DNA of 64,000 nucleotides. Origin: Paludibacterium sp. B53371. GTDB taxonomy: Bacteria; Pseudomonadota; Gammaproteobacteria; Burkholderiales; Chromobacteriaceae. Positions within the stretch are counted from its first letter, which is position 1. The number at the start of each line of letters is the position of its first letter. The stretch spans positions 1,488,001 to 1,552,000 of the forward strand of contig NZ_CP069163.1 of NCBI RefSeq assembly GCF_018802765.1, read 5' to 3'. A model generated the notes under the pieces. The model searched no databases and was not told the DNA's origin. It worked only from the letters and a program-made list of their open reading frames with translations. A program made the translations under genes and the position numbers. Positions 26,843 to 34,611 of this stretch are shown here, piece by piece.

Positions 26843-27045
26843 GGCAAGTCGGTCCGGGGTGAGTGCTTTATCTGGCGCGGCCTTGCTCTGCTGCGGGCGG
26901 CGCCCCGGGGTGTTCAATATCACAAACAGTCATGGCCGGCCAGGGGCTGCGAACGGCCGTGGCGTGTCTGCAGATGTCGGCCCTGGCGATGCTTAGTCGC
27001 TCAGCATGGGAAAAAGATCCTTCAGAACGTTGATTTATCTTGATT

Positions 27046-27963
27046 TCATGCATTAAACCAGCGACGCCACCATGAAGCCGGAGGCTGTCTGCTGCCGGGC
27101 AGGGTGATTTCAGCCTCTCGAATCAAGGTGTCGCACAGCTCGATGTTCAGCGCCGGGATCAGTTGATCCGGTGTGCCCTTGCGGCCGGTGGGTTCGATCC
27201 GGGCCCGGCCGTGCTCCAGGTGGAGGACGACCTCGCTGGTGCAGTTGGGACAGTACAGATGGTCGCCGGCATGGTGGTGGCGGGTGCGCAGAATGATCGG
27301 TCCGCAGGCGGGGCAGTGCTCCAGCGGGATGCCCGGTTCGCTGTGGCCAACGATATCGGCCAGCTGGTTGAGCTGGGCGAGCCGGAGGAAATGCTCGCCA
27401 TGCTGGCGGTCGAACTGGCTGCCCAGGTTGTCGCTGATGATGGCCAGGGCCTTGTCGATCGGCATGCCCTGGCGGTACGGCCGGCTGCTGGTCATGGCAT
27501 CGAAGGCGTCACAGATGCCGACGATGCGGGCATCGACCGGAATGCTGTCCAGGGGCAGGCCGGCCGGATAGCCTCGTCCGTCCGGCCGTTCGTGGTGCAT
27601 GCGCACGGCGGCCTCCACCAGGTGTCGCAGCGGGTGATTGGCCAGGATGCGTTGCCCCACCTCCGGGTGGGTCTTGATGATGGCGTATTCCTCGTCGGTC
27701 AGTTTGTCCGGCTTGCGCAGAATGGCGTCGGGGACGCCGATCTTGCCCAGATCGTGCAGGAAACCGCCGAGCATGATGCGCATGACATCGACAGGCGGGA
27801 GACCGGCAGCCTCTGCCGTTCGCCGGGCGAACTGCGAAACGCGCCATAAGTGCCCCCCTGTATAGGGGTCTCTTGCCTCCACCATCCAGGCCATGGCAAA
27901 CAGGGTTTTGAGCAGGGAATCAAACGCATCCATGCGGAGGGTCCCGGTGTCTGACGATGTCAT
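27046..27963 (-). CDS. HD-GYP domain protein with C-terminal zinc-ribbon-like segment
   Basis: This protein of about 305 residues is a putative c-di-GMP phosphodiesterase. HD-GYP hallmarks are VEARDPYTGGHLWRV, LHDLGKIGVPD, HHERPDGRGYP (HD-GYP with the GRGYP signature) and the later ICDAFDAMTSSRPYR. After the catalytic domain comes CPACGPIILRT...LYCPNC, two Cys pairs that could hold zinc. The start is uncertain: ATG 27963 or ATG 27933 (MDAFDS), because a TATACT element abuts the first ATG. There is no receiver or membrane segment, so it is cytoplasmic. It is divergent from the ParA-like gene. Confidence 0.85.
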   Translation of the reverse strand: MTSSDTGTLRMDAFDSLLKTLFAMAWMVEARDPYTGGHLWRVSQFARRTAEAAGLPPVDVMRIMLGGFLHDLGKIGVPDAILRKPDKLTDEEYAIIKTHPEVGQRILANHPLRHLVEAAVRMHHERPDGRGYPAGLPLDSIPVDARIVGICDAFDAMTSSRPYRQGMPIDKALAIISDNLGSQFDRQHGEHFLRLAQLNQLADIVGHSEPGIPLEHCPACGPIILRTRHHHAGDHLYCPNCTSEVVLHLEHGRARIEPTGRKGTPDQLIPALNIELCDTLIREAEITLPGSRQPPASWWRRWFNA

Positions 27964-28038
27964 AGTATAGCCATTGCCCTGTCGTCTGTGAGGCGGGTTG
28001 TGACGAATGGATGGCAATCTGGCCGGAGAAGATGCATA

Positions 28039-28103
28039 TGGTATAGTGACCGGCTGGAGAAAGCTCTGAACAGAGAGTTGCCGTTGGAGCGGTCTGTTCA
28101 GAG
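28039..28103 (+). promoter_or_regulatory. Extended -10 promoter and 11-bp inverted repeat in the ParA-like leader
   Basis: A TG-N-TATAGT extended -10 element (28039-28047) precedes a perfect inverted repeat: CTCTGAACAGA at 28064-28074 and TCTGTTCAGAG at 28093-28103, with an 18-base spacer. If transcription starts near 28054 the repeat lies in the untranslated leader and could fold as a hairpin or serve as an operator. No T-run follows it, so it does not look like a terminator. Confidence 0.55.
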
Positions 28104-28137
28104 GGTTCTTGAGTCAGGGAATCCTTAGGGAGGATCA

Positions 28138-28791
28138 ATGGTTCGATCAATTCTGGTGGCCAATCCGAAAGGCGGGAGTGGCAAATCGACGCTGGCAACC
28201 AATCTGGCCGGGTATTACGCCAATGCCGGGCGTCAGGTGATGTTGGGGGATGTGGACCGACAGCAGTCCTCCCTGCGCTGGCTGGCGGGACGTGATCCGG
28301 CGCTGCCGGCGATTCATGGCTGGGAAGTGGTGCCCGGCGAGCCCGCCCGGCCGCCGCGTGGTACTCAGGTGATGGTGCTGGACAGTGCGGCGGGTTTGCA
28401 TGGCAAGAAGCTGACGGCGCTTTTGCGGCGGGTTGATCGAGTCCTGGTGCCGATCCAGCCGTCGCCGTTCGATATGTGGGCGACAGAAGATTTTTTTCAG
28501 CAGATTCTGGCCGAGAAGGCGCTGCGCAAGAGCAAGGTGTTTTTGGGGGTGGTGGGGATGCGTGTCGATCCGCGCACGCGCTCGGCACGCGAGCTGGAGC
28601 AGTTCCTCGCCGGCTATGAGGTGCCGGTGCTGGGCTGGTTGCGTGATACCCAGTTGTATGTGCAGGCTGCTGCCGGCGGTCTGAGTCTGTTCGATTTGCC
28701 GCCAGGACGCAGTGCGCGTGACCGGGAGGCCTGGGCGCCGATCCTGCGTTGGCTGGGGCAGGATCATGACGGTGACTGGTGTGACAAATAA
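28138..28791 (+). CDS. Orphan ParA-family ATPase
   Basis: This 217-residue protein is preceded by GGGAGG before ATG 28138. It has a deviant Walker A (NPKGGSGKST), LGDVDRQQSSLRWL in the position of the ParA/MinD A' box, and VMVLDSAAG as Walker B. It is a short ParA without an N-terminal helix-turn-helix, so it resembles orphan ParA-like proteins that position protein cargo rather than DNA. No parB or parS-like partner is adjacent. The C-terminus ends in WLGQDHDGDWCDK. The cargo is unknown. Confidence 0.85.
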   Translation: MVRSILVANPKGGSGKSTLATNLAGYYANAGRQVMLGDVDRQQSSLRWLAGRDPALPAIHGWEVVPGEPARPPRGTQVMVLDSAAGLHGKKLTALLRRVDRVLVPIQPSPFDMWATEDFFQQILAEKALRKSKVFLGVVGMRVDPRTRSARELEQFLAGYEVPVLGWLRDTQLYVQAAAGGLSLFDLPPGRSARDREAWAPILRWLGQDHDGDWCDK

Positions 28792-28850
28792 TTGCTTGTT
28801 GTTTTTTTGCTGGCTGGGGCTATGAATGGAGTGAGTGGCAAAAAAATCGC

Positions 28851-28960
28851 TTGACGTGAAGCGTTTGTGCGCTTAAATTCGCTTCGTAATTGCGTGTGCG
28901 ACCGACGAACGGAAGCGCAGGGCAAGTTGCAACAAGGGAGCCATCACGGCTCCCTTTTTG
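28851..28960 (+). promoter_or_regulatory. Promoter and short terminated leader upstream of the GMP reductase gene
   Basis: A good promoter is visible: -35 TTGACG (28851-28856), 17-base spacer, -10 TAAATT (28874-28879), start expected near 28886. About 70 bases later an intrinsic terminator (28935-28960) stops transcription before the coding region at 29006. The leader carries GCTTCGT and ACGAACGGAAGC segments that could pair (the CGCTTC/GAAGCG helix uses bases at the start site). It could be an attenuator, a riboswitch-like leader or a small RNA. Confidence 0.5.
28935..28960 (+). terminator. Intrinsic terminator between leader and GMP reductase gene
   Basis: An 8-bp stem, AGGGAGCC and GGCTCCCT, with a five-base loop is followed by TTTTTG. 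It lies 46 bases before the ATG at 29006 and about 145 bases after the ParA-like stop. It acts either on the leader or on read-through from the upstream gene. Confidence 0.85.
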
Positions 28961-29005
28961 TTTGGGGCCCTCTCTTTTTAATCCCGAACCTGGACGATCA
29001 CGAAC

Positions 29006-29953
29006 ATGAACACCGAATTGAACTACGCCGATATCTATCTGGTGCCGAAGAAGACTGTGGTGGACAGCCGCAAGGAGTGCGATACCTCCGTGCAGCTGGG
29101 TAAACACCGTTTTGTCATGCCGGTTTACGCCTCGAACATGAAGAGCGTGGTCGATGCCGATACGTGTGAGTTTTTTGCGCGCCAGGGCTGGTTCTACACC
29201 ATGCATCGCTTCAATGTTGATGTGGTGCGTTTCGTGGCCGACATGCAGGCCAAGGGGCTGTTTGCCTCCATCAGCGCCGGGGTGAATGAAGACACGCTGG
29301 TGCAGCTCAACGAGCTGAAGGCTGCCGGCCTGACGCCGGAGTACATCACCATGGATGTGGCCAATGCCTGGTGCGTCAAGGCGGAACGCATGATCAAGGT
29401 GATCAAGGACATGTTCCCGGACAGCTTCCTGATTGGCGGCAATATTGCCACCGCCGAAGCGGCCCGTGATCTGGAAAGCTGGGGCTGCGACGCCATCAAG
29501 GCCGGTATCGCCGGTGGCCGTGTCTGCATCACCAAGAACAAGACCGGTTTCCATCGTCCGATGGTGTCGACCACGCTGGATTGCGCCCATGCCGTGCGCG
29601 TGCCGGTGATTGCCGACGGCGGCATTGTCGAGCATGGCGATGTGGCCAAGGCCATGTCCTGCGGCGCTGCCATGGTGATGGCGGGCTCGCTGTTTGCCGG
29701 TTATGACGAGTCGGCAGGCAATATCGTCGAAATCAACGGCAAGCATTACAAGGAATACTTCGGCAGCGCTTCGCAGTACAACAAGGGTGCCTACGTCAAC
29801 GTCGAGGGCAAGAAGATTCTGGTCGAGTACAAGGGCAGCATGCAGAAGCTGCTGGTCGAACTGATGGAAGACCTGCAGTCGTCGATCAGCTATGCCGGTG
29901 GCCGCGATCTGGCCGCGCTGCGCGATGTGGAGCGCATTGTCGTTCATCGCTGA
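29006..29953 (+). CDS. guaC: GMP reductase-type IMPDH/GMPR family enzyme
   Basis: This protein of 315 residues is a TIM-barrel purine nucleotide enzyme. The catalytic Cys lies in AGGRVCITKNKTGFHRP, and phosphate-binding and Gly-rich loops are present (ADGGIVEHGDVAKAMSCGA). The usual CBS pair of IMP dehydrogenases is absent, which favours GMP reductase. The active loop differs from the common GPGSxCTTR pattern, so it belongs to a divergent branch, and IMP dehydrogenase-like activity cannot be excluded. No strong ribosome site is visible. It is preceded by the terminated leader and followed by a clear terminator. Confidence 0.8.
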   Translation: MNTELNYADIYLVPKKTVVDSRKECDTSVQLGKHRFVMPVYASNMKSVVDADTCEFFARQGWFYTMHRFNVDVVRFVADMQAKGLFASISAGVNEDTLVQLNELKAAGLTPEYITMDVANAWCVKAERMIKVIKDMFPDSFLIGGNIATAEAARDLESWGCDAIKAGIAGGRVCITKNKTGFHRPMVSTTLDCAHAVRVPVIADGGIVEHGDVAKAMSCGAAMVMAGSLFAGYDESAGNIVEINGKHYKEYFGSASQYNKGAYVNVEGKKILVEYKGSMQKLLVELMEDLQSSISYAGGRDLAALRDVERIVVHR

Positions 29954-29964
29954 GCGATGCCGAT

Positions 29965-29996
29965 GAAAAAAGCCCGGACAGGTTCCGGGCTTTTTT
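29965..29996. terminator. Bidirectional terminator after guaC
   Basis: The stem GCCCGGA/TCCGGGC with a CAGGT loop is flanked by six A and six T. It separates guaC from the convergent methionine sulfoxide reductase gene. Confidence 0.92.
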
Positions 29997-30017
29997 GTTG
30001 TCAGCTGCCTCGGCTGC

Positions 30018-30503
30018 TCAGAACAGCGGGCTGAGCAGGGCGGCCAGTTTCTCCAGCTGACGGGCATCTTCGTCGTCGAAGCTGCCAAGCTGGTCGCTGT
30101 CGATGTCCAGGACGCCAGCCACTTTGCCGGTCTGGTCGAACAGGGGAACGACGATCTCCGAACGGGCTGCCGAGGAGCAGGCGATATGTCCCGGGAAGGC
30201 GTCGACGTCGGCGACCACCTGTGTCCGGGCGCTGGCCCAGGCGGTACCGCAGACCCCTTTGCCGTGCGGGATGCGCGTGCAGGCCAGCGGTCCCTGGAAC
30301 GGTCCCAGTACCAGCTGTTCGCCCTTGACCAGATAGAAGCCGGCCCACAGCCAGTCAAAACTCATTTTCAGCATGGCAGCCACGTTGGCCAGTCCGGCGA
30401 TCAGGTCGGTTTCTCCGCTCAGCAGGGCCTCGGCTTGCGGCAACAGGGTCTGGTAGCGCTCACGCTTGTCGGTGGTGTCAGAGATGATCAGTGTTTCTGC
30501 CAT
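30018..30503 (-). CDS. msrC: Free methionine-(R)-sulfoxide reductase (GAF-type)
   Basis: This 161-residue single-GAF protein reduces free Met-(R)-sulfoxide with thioredoxin. It has FDWLWAGFYLVKGEQLVLGPFQG, then the catalytic cysteine set: PLACTRIPHGKGVCGTAW and HIACSSAARSEIVVP. The Asp/Glu near the end (DIDSDQLGSFDDED) is also typical. A possible promoter on the minus strand has -10 TATTAT (30539-30534) and -35 ATGACG (30561-30556) with 16 bases between. The gene is divergent from a GbsR-type regulator. Confidence 0.9.
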   Translation of the reverse strand: MAETLIISDTTDKRERYQTLLPQAEALLSGETDLIAGLANVAAMLKMSFDWLWAGFYLVKGEQLVLGPFQGPLACTRIPHGKGVCGTAWASARTQVVADVDAFPGHIACSSAARSEIVVPLFDQTGKVAGVLDIDSDQLGSFDDEDARQLEKLAALLSPLF

Positions 30504-30585
30504 GGTGTCATACTCAAATTTAACGGACTAAGATAATAGCGCGCGGCCGCGTCTGCGTCATGAGGCGTCGCGTGCTTCCACTTTT

Positions 30586-30603
30586 GTCAGGAATGTCAGG
30601 AAT
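30586..30603. repeat. Exact tandem 9-bp repeat upstream of GbsR-type gene
   Basis: GTCAGGAAT occurs twice, back to back, ending nine bases before ATG 30613. Each copy holds an AGGA that could act as ribosome site. Copy-number change by slippage would alter spacing. Confidence 0.8.
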
Positions 30604-30612
30604 AACCGGAAA

Positions 30613-31155
30613 ATGAATCAATTGTCCCCGATGGCCGAGCGGTTTGTGCTGCACTTTGGTGAGATGGGGCGCCATTGGGGCATGAGCCGCAGTGTGGCGC
30701 AGATCTTCGCCTTGCTGTTTGTGTCCGGCCGGGCACTCAATGCGGATGAGCTGGTGGAGATCCTTGGCATCTCGCGTTCCAATGTGGGGGCAGGCCTGAA
30801 GGATCTGGCGGGCTGGCGTCTGGTGCACCCGGTTCCGCTGGCCGGGGATCGTCGCGAGTTCTTCGCGGTGCCGGAGGATGCCTGGGAGGTGCTGCGGCGC
30901 CTGGCGCTGGAGAAGCGCCGCCGAGAGCTGCTGCCGACACTCGAGTTTCTCGGGGAGGCGCTGCGCCAGTCGGCGCAGGATGGGGCAGAGCGGCAGGATC
31001 AGGCCAGGCTGCGCGCCTTGTATGATCTGCTCGATTTGTTCTGTAGCTGGTTTGACGATGTGCAGAAGCTGTCGCCGCAGACGCTGGAGCGGCTGATGCG
31101 TCTGGGCTCGCGCGTGTCGAGGGTGCTGGATGCCGGACCCGGGCGGCGCGAATGA
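30613..31155 (+). CDS. GbsR/MarR-family transcriptional regulator
   Basis: This 180-residue regulator starts MNQLSPMAERFVLHFGEMGRHWGMSRSVAQI, the standard GbsR start in which the FGEMGRxWGM region precedes a MarR-like winged helix (LNADELVEILGISRSNVGAGLKDL). Its C-terminal helices probably make a dimer interface. In other bacteria GbsR-type proteins respond to choline or act on envelope or fermentation genes; no osmoprotectant gene is adjacent. The tandem GTCAGGAAT repeat lies just before the start. Confidence 0.82.
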   Translation: MNQLSPMAERFVLHFGEMGRHWGMSRSVAQIFALLFVSGRALNADELVEILGISRSNVGAGLKDLAGWRLVHPVPLAGDRREFFAVPEDAWEVLRRLALEKRRRELLPTLEFLGEALRQSAQDGAERQDQARLRALYDLLDLFCSWFDDVQKLSPQTLERLMRLGSRVSRVLDAGPGRRE

Positions 31156-31168
31156 GGAGGATTGAGGC

Positions 31169-31205
31169 AAAAAAACCGGCGGACAGGCAGTCCGCCGGTT
31201 TTTTT
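31169..31205. terminator. Bidirectional terminator between GbsR-type gene and phaB
   Basis: A stem of CCGGCGGAC/GTCCGCCGG flanked by A and T runs separates these convergent genes. Confidence 0.92.
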
Positions 31206-31215
31206 GGGGATGTCC

Positions 31216-31953
31216 TTACTTGGTGTGTTGCCCGCCGTTGATCGCCACATTGGCGCCGGTGATGAAGCCGGCGATGTCGGAGGCGAGGAAGGTCACCAGG
31301 GCGGCGATTTCTTCCGGCTTGCCCAGTCGGCCGACCGGAATCTGCGCCACAATCTTCTCGCGGACATCTTCCGGAATGGCCATCACCATGTCAGTGGCGA
31401 TATAGCCCGGCGAGATGGTGTTGACCGTGATGCCCTTGCGGGCCACTTCCTGTGCCAGGGCCATGGTGAAACCATGCATGCCGGCCTTGGCTGCGGAATA
31501 GTTGGTCTGGCCGAACTGGCCCTTCTGGCCATTGATCGACGAGACATTGATGACGCGACCCCAGTTGCACTCGATCATGGTTTCGATCACCGGCCGGGTC
31601 ATGTTGAATACTGAATCCAGATTGGTGCGCAGGACGGCATGCCAGTCGTCGAAGGTCATCTTGCGGAAGGTGCCGTCGCGGGTGATGCCGGCATTGTTGA
31701 CCAGGATGCTGATCGGGCCGATCTCCTCGTGCACCTGATCGACCATGCGGCTGCACAGATCGGCATCCGTCACGTCGCACTGGTAGGCATGCGCCTCGAT
31801 GCCGGCTTCTTTCATGTCGGCCAGCCAGGCGGCCTCCTTGCCCGGCTTGCTGTAGGTGGTCACCACAATGTGACCGGCCTGTCCGAGCGCCTTGCAGATG
31901 GACGTGCCGATGCCACCCATGCCGCCGGTGACCAGTGCAATTCGTTTTGTCAT
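31216..31953 (-). CDS. phaB: Acetoacetyl-CoA reductase
   Basis: This 245-residue short-chain dehydrogenase has the NADPH-binding TGGMGGIGTSICKAL, NNAGITRDGTF and the catalytic Ser/Tyr/Lys in NVSSINGQKGQFGQTNYSAAKAG. NGQKGQFGQTNYSAAKAG and SPGYIATDMVM are typical of PhaB rather than FabG. It reduces acetoacetyl-CoA to (R)-3-hydroxybutyryl-CoA for polyhydroxybutyrate synthesis. TGGAGGA lies nine bases before ATG 31953. PHA synthase and thiolase genes are not in the window, so the gene is scattered from its pathway partners. Confidence 0.92.
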   Translation of the reverse strand: MTKRIALVTGGMGGIGTSICKALGQAGHIVVTTYSKPGKEAAWLADMKEAGIEAHAYQCDVTDADLCSRMVDQVHEEIGPISILVNNAGITRDGTFRKMTFDDWHAVLRTNLDSVFNMTRPVIETMIECNWGRVINVSSINGQKGQFGQTNYSAAKAGMHGFTMALAQEVARKGITVNTISPGYIATDMVMAIPEDVREKIVAQIPVGRLGKPEEIAALVTFLASDIAGFITGANVAINGGQHTK

Positions 31954-32096
31954 GATTTCTATCCTCCAAAGATTAACAGCGATCCTGCCGAATGCGTCTT
32001 TCTTCTTCTGTGACCAAGAATACAGGAGGGTAAAAAATTGTAAATGGGTCGTTCTACTTCGAAATTTATGACTTTAAGGTAGATTGTAAAGCTTTG

Positions 32097-32963
32097 TTAA
32101 TCCAGTTCGTTGATCAGGCGTTGCAACAAAGCCAATCGATACGGGCGGATGCCGCCATTTTCAGCCGCCTGCTTGATGGCACAGCCGGGTTCGGCCCGAT
32201 GGCTGCAATTATGAAATCTGCATTGACCGATCAGGGGGCGCATTTCCGGGAAGTAATGGATCAGCTCGGTGGCCTGCAGATGTTTCAGGCCGAATTCCTG
32301 TAGTCCGGGGGAATCGATCAAATGGCTTTGTGCGTCAAGGTGATAGAGCGTGGCATGTGTGGTGGTGTGGCGGCCGGAATCCAGTGCTTCGGAAATTTCC
32401 GCCGTCCGTGCCCGTGCGGCAGGCAGCAGCGCATTGGTCAGCGTGGATTTGCCCATGCCGGACTGGCCGACCATGACGCTGGTCTGGCCTTGCAGCCAGG
32501 GGAGCAGCAGGCTGACATCCTGCTTGGCCGACAGGGTGACCAAGGGGTAACCCAGCGCCTGATAGGGCGCCAGTGCCGTCAGATAGGCTGTACTTTCGGG
32601 CAGGTCAGCCTTGTTGACGACAATCACCGGCTCAATGTCGGCGGCCTCGGCGGCAATCAGGCAGCGGTTGAGCAGGTCTTCGCTCGGCGTCGGGACGGCA
32701 GCGGTCACGAACAGGATGCGGGTGACGTTGGCGGCAATGATCTTGGTGCGCCAGTCATCCTGACGGTAGAGCAGGCTGCGGCGCTCTTCGGCGCTTTCGA
32801 TCACGGCCTGTTCACGGTTCTGTACCAGGATGTGTACCCGGTCGCCGCAGGCAAAATCCACTCGTTTGCCGCGGGTGGTGCAGTCGTATTCCTGGCCGCC
32901 GGCCTCGACGACGAAACGTCGGCCATGGCTGCGGATGATTTGTCCGTTCAGGGTGTCGCTCAT
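32097..32963 (-). CDS. rsgA: Ribosome small-subunit-dependent GTPase
   Basis: This protein of 288 residues matures the 30S subunit. It has an N-terminal OB domain, then a circularly permuted GTPase with the specificity motif VNKADLP ahead of the P-loop VGQSGMGKSTLTNAL and the Walker B-like region LIDSPGLQEFGL. The C-terminal zinc site reads CRFHNCSHRAEPGC. Start ATG 32963 overlaps the stop of the pterin dehydratase gene. It is the third of three genes joined by start/stop overlaps. Confidence 0.95.
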   Translation of the reverse strand: MSDTLNGQIIRSHGRRFVVEAGGQEYDCTTRGKRVDFACGDRVHILVQNREQAVIESAEERRSLLYRQDDWRTKIIAANVTRILFVTAAVPTPSEDLLNRCLIAAEAADIEPVIVVNKADLPESTAYLTALAPYQALGYPLVTLSAKQDVSLLLPWLQGQTSVMVGQSGMGKSTLTNALLPAARARTAEISEALDSGRHTTTHATLYHLDAQSHLIDSPGLQEFGLKHLQATELIHYFPEMRPLIGQCRFHNCSHRAEPGCAIKQAAENGGIRPYRLALLQRLINELD

Positions 32964-33289
32964 GCGGTCTCCGCCTGCAGGGCCTGGCAGCGGGCGGCGC
33001 AAATGAAGTCGTTCATGGTCAGTCCGTTGGCATCATGGGTGTTCCAGGTCACATGTACCCGGTTGTAGTGCACCGACAGGTCGGGGTGATGGTCCTGCTG
33101 GTGGGCAATCCATGCCAGCGCGTTCACAAAGGCCATGGTGTGGTGGTAGTCGGCAAAATGGTAAGTCTTGCTGAGTGTCTGCCCCTCGATTTGCCAGCCG
33201 GGCAACTGAGCCATCAGGGCCGGCAGCTCGCTGGCCGCAGGGCGCTCGCGCACGGTGTGCGGGGTGCATTGCAGGGTGGCCAGGTTCAT
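32960..33289 (-). CDS. phhB: Pterin-4a-carbinolamine dehydratase
   Basis: This 109-residue protein dehydrates 4a-hydroxytetrahydropterin. It has the active-site residues in FVNALAWIAHQQDHHPDLSVHYNRVHVTW. The preceding LPGWQIEG and TYHFADYHHTMAF are also characteristic. No phenylalanine hydroxylase gene (phhA) is present in the window, so it may serve another pterin enzyme. ATGA overlaps join it to the M48 protease gene upstream and rsgA downstream. Confidence 0.92.
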   Translation of the reverse strand: MNLATLQCTPHTVRERPAASELPALMAQLPGWQIEGQTLSKTYHFADYHHTMAFVNALAWIAHQQDHHPDLSVHYNRVHVTWNTHDANGLTMNDFICAARCQALQAETA

Positions 33290-34533
33290 GCGTGCTCTCC
33301 TTTCAGGTGGGCGATACGCAGTGCCGCCGGGGGGTGCGAGTCGTAAAAGGCGGAATGCAGCGGATCGGGGGTCAGGGTCGATGCATTGTCACGATACATC
33401 TTTACCAGTGCACTGATCAGGTCGCGGGCATCGGTCTGGCTGGCCGCGAAGTCGTCCGCCTGGTATTCGTGGCGGCGCGACATGCGGTTCATCAGCGGGG
33501 TCAGCGGGAAGGTAAAGACCGGCAGCACCATGAAAAACAGCAGCAGGGCCTGAGCCGGTCCCTGGCTGGCCAGTCCCAGTCCCTGATAGAACCAGGCGGC
33601 ATCGACCAGTTGTCCCAGCAGCCACAGGGAGACCAGGGAGAGCAGGAAGGTGGTGGTGATGCGCTTGATGACGTGGCGCAGTTTGAAGTGGCCCAGTTCA
33701 TGGGCCAGTACGGCCTCGATTTCGGCTGGGCTGAGCTGTTCGATCAGGGTGTCGAAAAACACGATGCGTTTGGCGCTGCCAAAACCGGTGAAGTAGGCAT
33801 TGCCATGGCTGGAGCGGCGCGAGCCGTCCATGACGAATACCCCCTGGCTGCGAAAGCCGGTGCGTTGCAGCAGTTGTTCGATACGCTGCTTGAGCGCCTC
33901 GTCCGCAAGGGGGGAGAAGCGGTTGAACAGCGGAGCGATCACGCTGGGGTAGATGACCAGCAAGGACAGGCTGAAGGTCATCCAGACTAACCAGAGCCAG
34001 AGCCACCAGTTCTGTCCTGCCGCCATCATCAGCCAGATGGCCAGTGCGATCAGCGGCAGGCCGACGATGGCGCCGACCAGCACACCCTTGAGGCCGTCCA
34101 GCAGGAACAGACCCAGGGTCATTTTGTTGAAACCGAAGCGTGCTTCGATGACGAAGGTGGCGTAGAGCGACAGCGGCAGGGAAATCAGGCTGGTCAGCAT
34201 CAGGCTGATGGCGATGAAGGCCGTACCTTGCCAGATGGGGTGCTGGCTGAGGAGTCCGGCCAGCGACCACAGCAGATTGAAGCCGCCACCAAGGGTCAGC
34301 ATCAGGGTCAGCAACAGATCGAGGCTGCCGGAGAAGATGTTCAGGCGGATTTTGGCGCGTGTGTAATCCGCGGCGCGCTGATGTTCCTCCAGCGGCATGT
34401 CGGCGGCAAAGGCCTGAGGGACGCTGTCGCGATGGGCCAGGATGTGGCGACTGTGACGCAGGGCCAGCCACAATCGCAGGAAAAACGTCAGCAGAACAAC
34501 AGCGATAAACACCTTGGTAAAGACGGCAGCCAT
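33286..34533 (-). CDS. M48-family membrane metallopeptidase (Ste24-like)
   Basis: This protein of 415 residues resembles CAAX prenyl protease 1/Ste24. It has multiple membrane segments, the zinc site HELGHFKLRH and the downstream Glu region MSRRHEYQADDFA. A large N-terminal hydrophobic domain (MAAVFTKVFIAVVLLTFFL) opens the protein. ATG 34533 is chosen because a much longer upstream extension overlaps the divergent orn gene and is not conserved. Bacterial homologues degrade misfolded membrane proteins. Its stop overlaps the phhB start. Confidence 0.9.
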   Translation of the reverse strand: MAAVFTKVFIAVVLLTFFLRLWLALRHSRHILAHRDSVPQAFAADMPLEEHQRAADYTRAKIRLNIFSGSLDLLLTLMLTLGGGFNLLWSLAGLLSQHPIWQGTAFIAISLMLTSLISLPLSLYATFVIEARFGFNKMTLGLFLLDGLKGVLVGAIVGLPLIALAIWLMMAAGQNWWLWLWLVWMTFSLSLLVIYPSVIAPLFNRFSPLADEALKQRIEQLLQRTGFRSQGVFVMDGSRRSSHGNAYFTGFGSAKRIVFFDTLIEQLSPAEIEAVLAHELGHFKLRHVIKRITTTFLLSLVSLWLLGQLVDAAWFYQGLGLASQGPAQALLLFFMVLPVFTFPLTPLMNRMSRRHEYQADDFAASQTDARDLISALVKMYRDNASTLTPDPLHSAFYDSHPPAALRIAHLKGEHA

Positions 34534-34611
34534 CAGATATCTTTTCTTTGAGGTTTGCCGGATAGGCGGCAATAGCGGAAAATGACCGGATACTAGCAAA
34601 GACGAGTAAGT

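Noticed and set aside
28820-30358. A 512-codon minus-strand open frame spanning guaC
   Set aside because: It is antisense to guaC and overlaps msrC out of frame; no domain or start signal.
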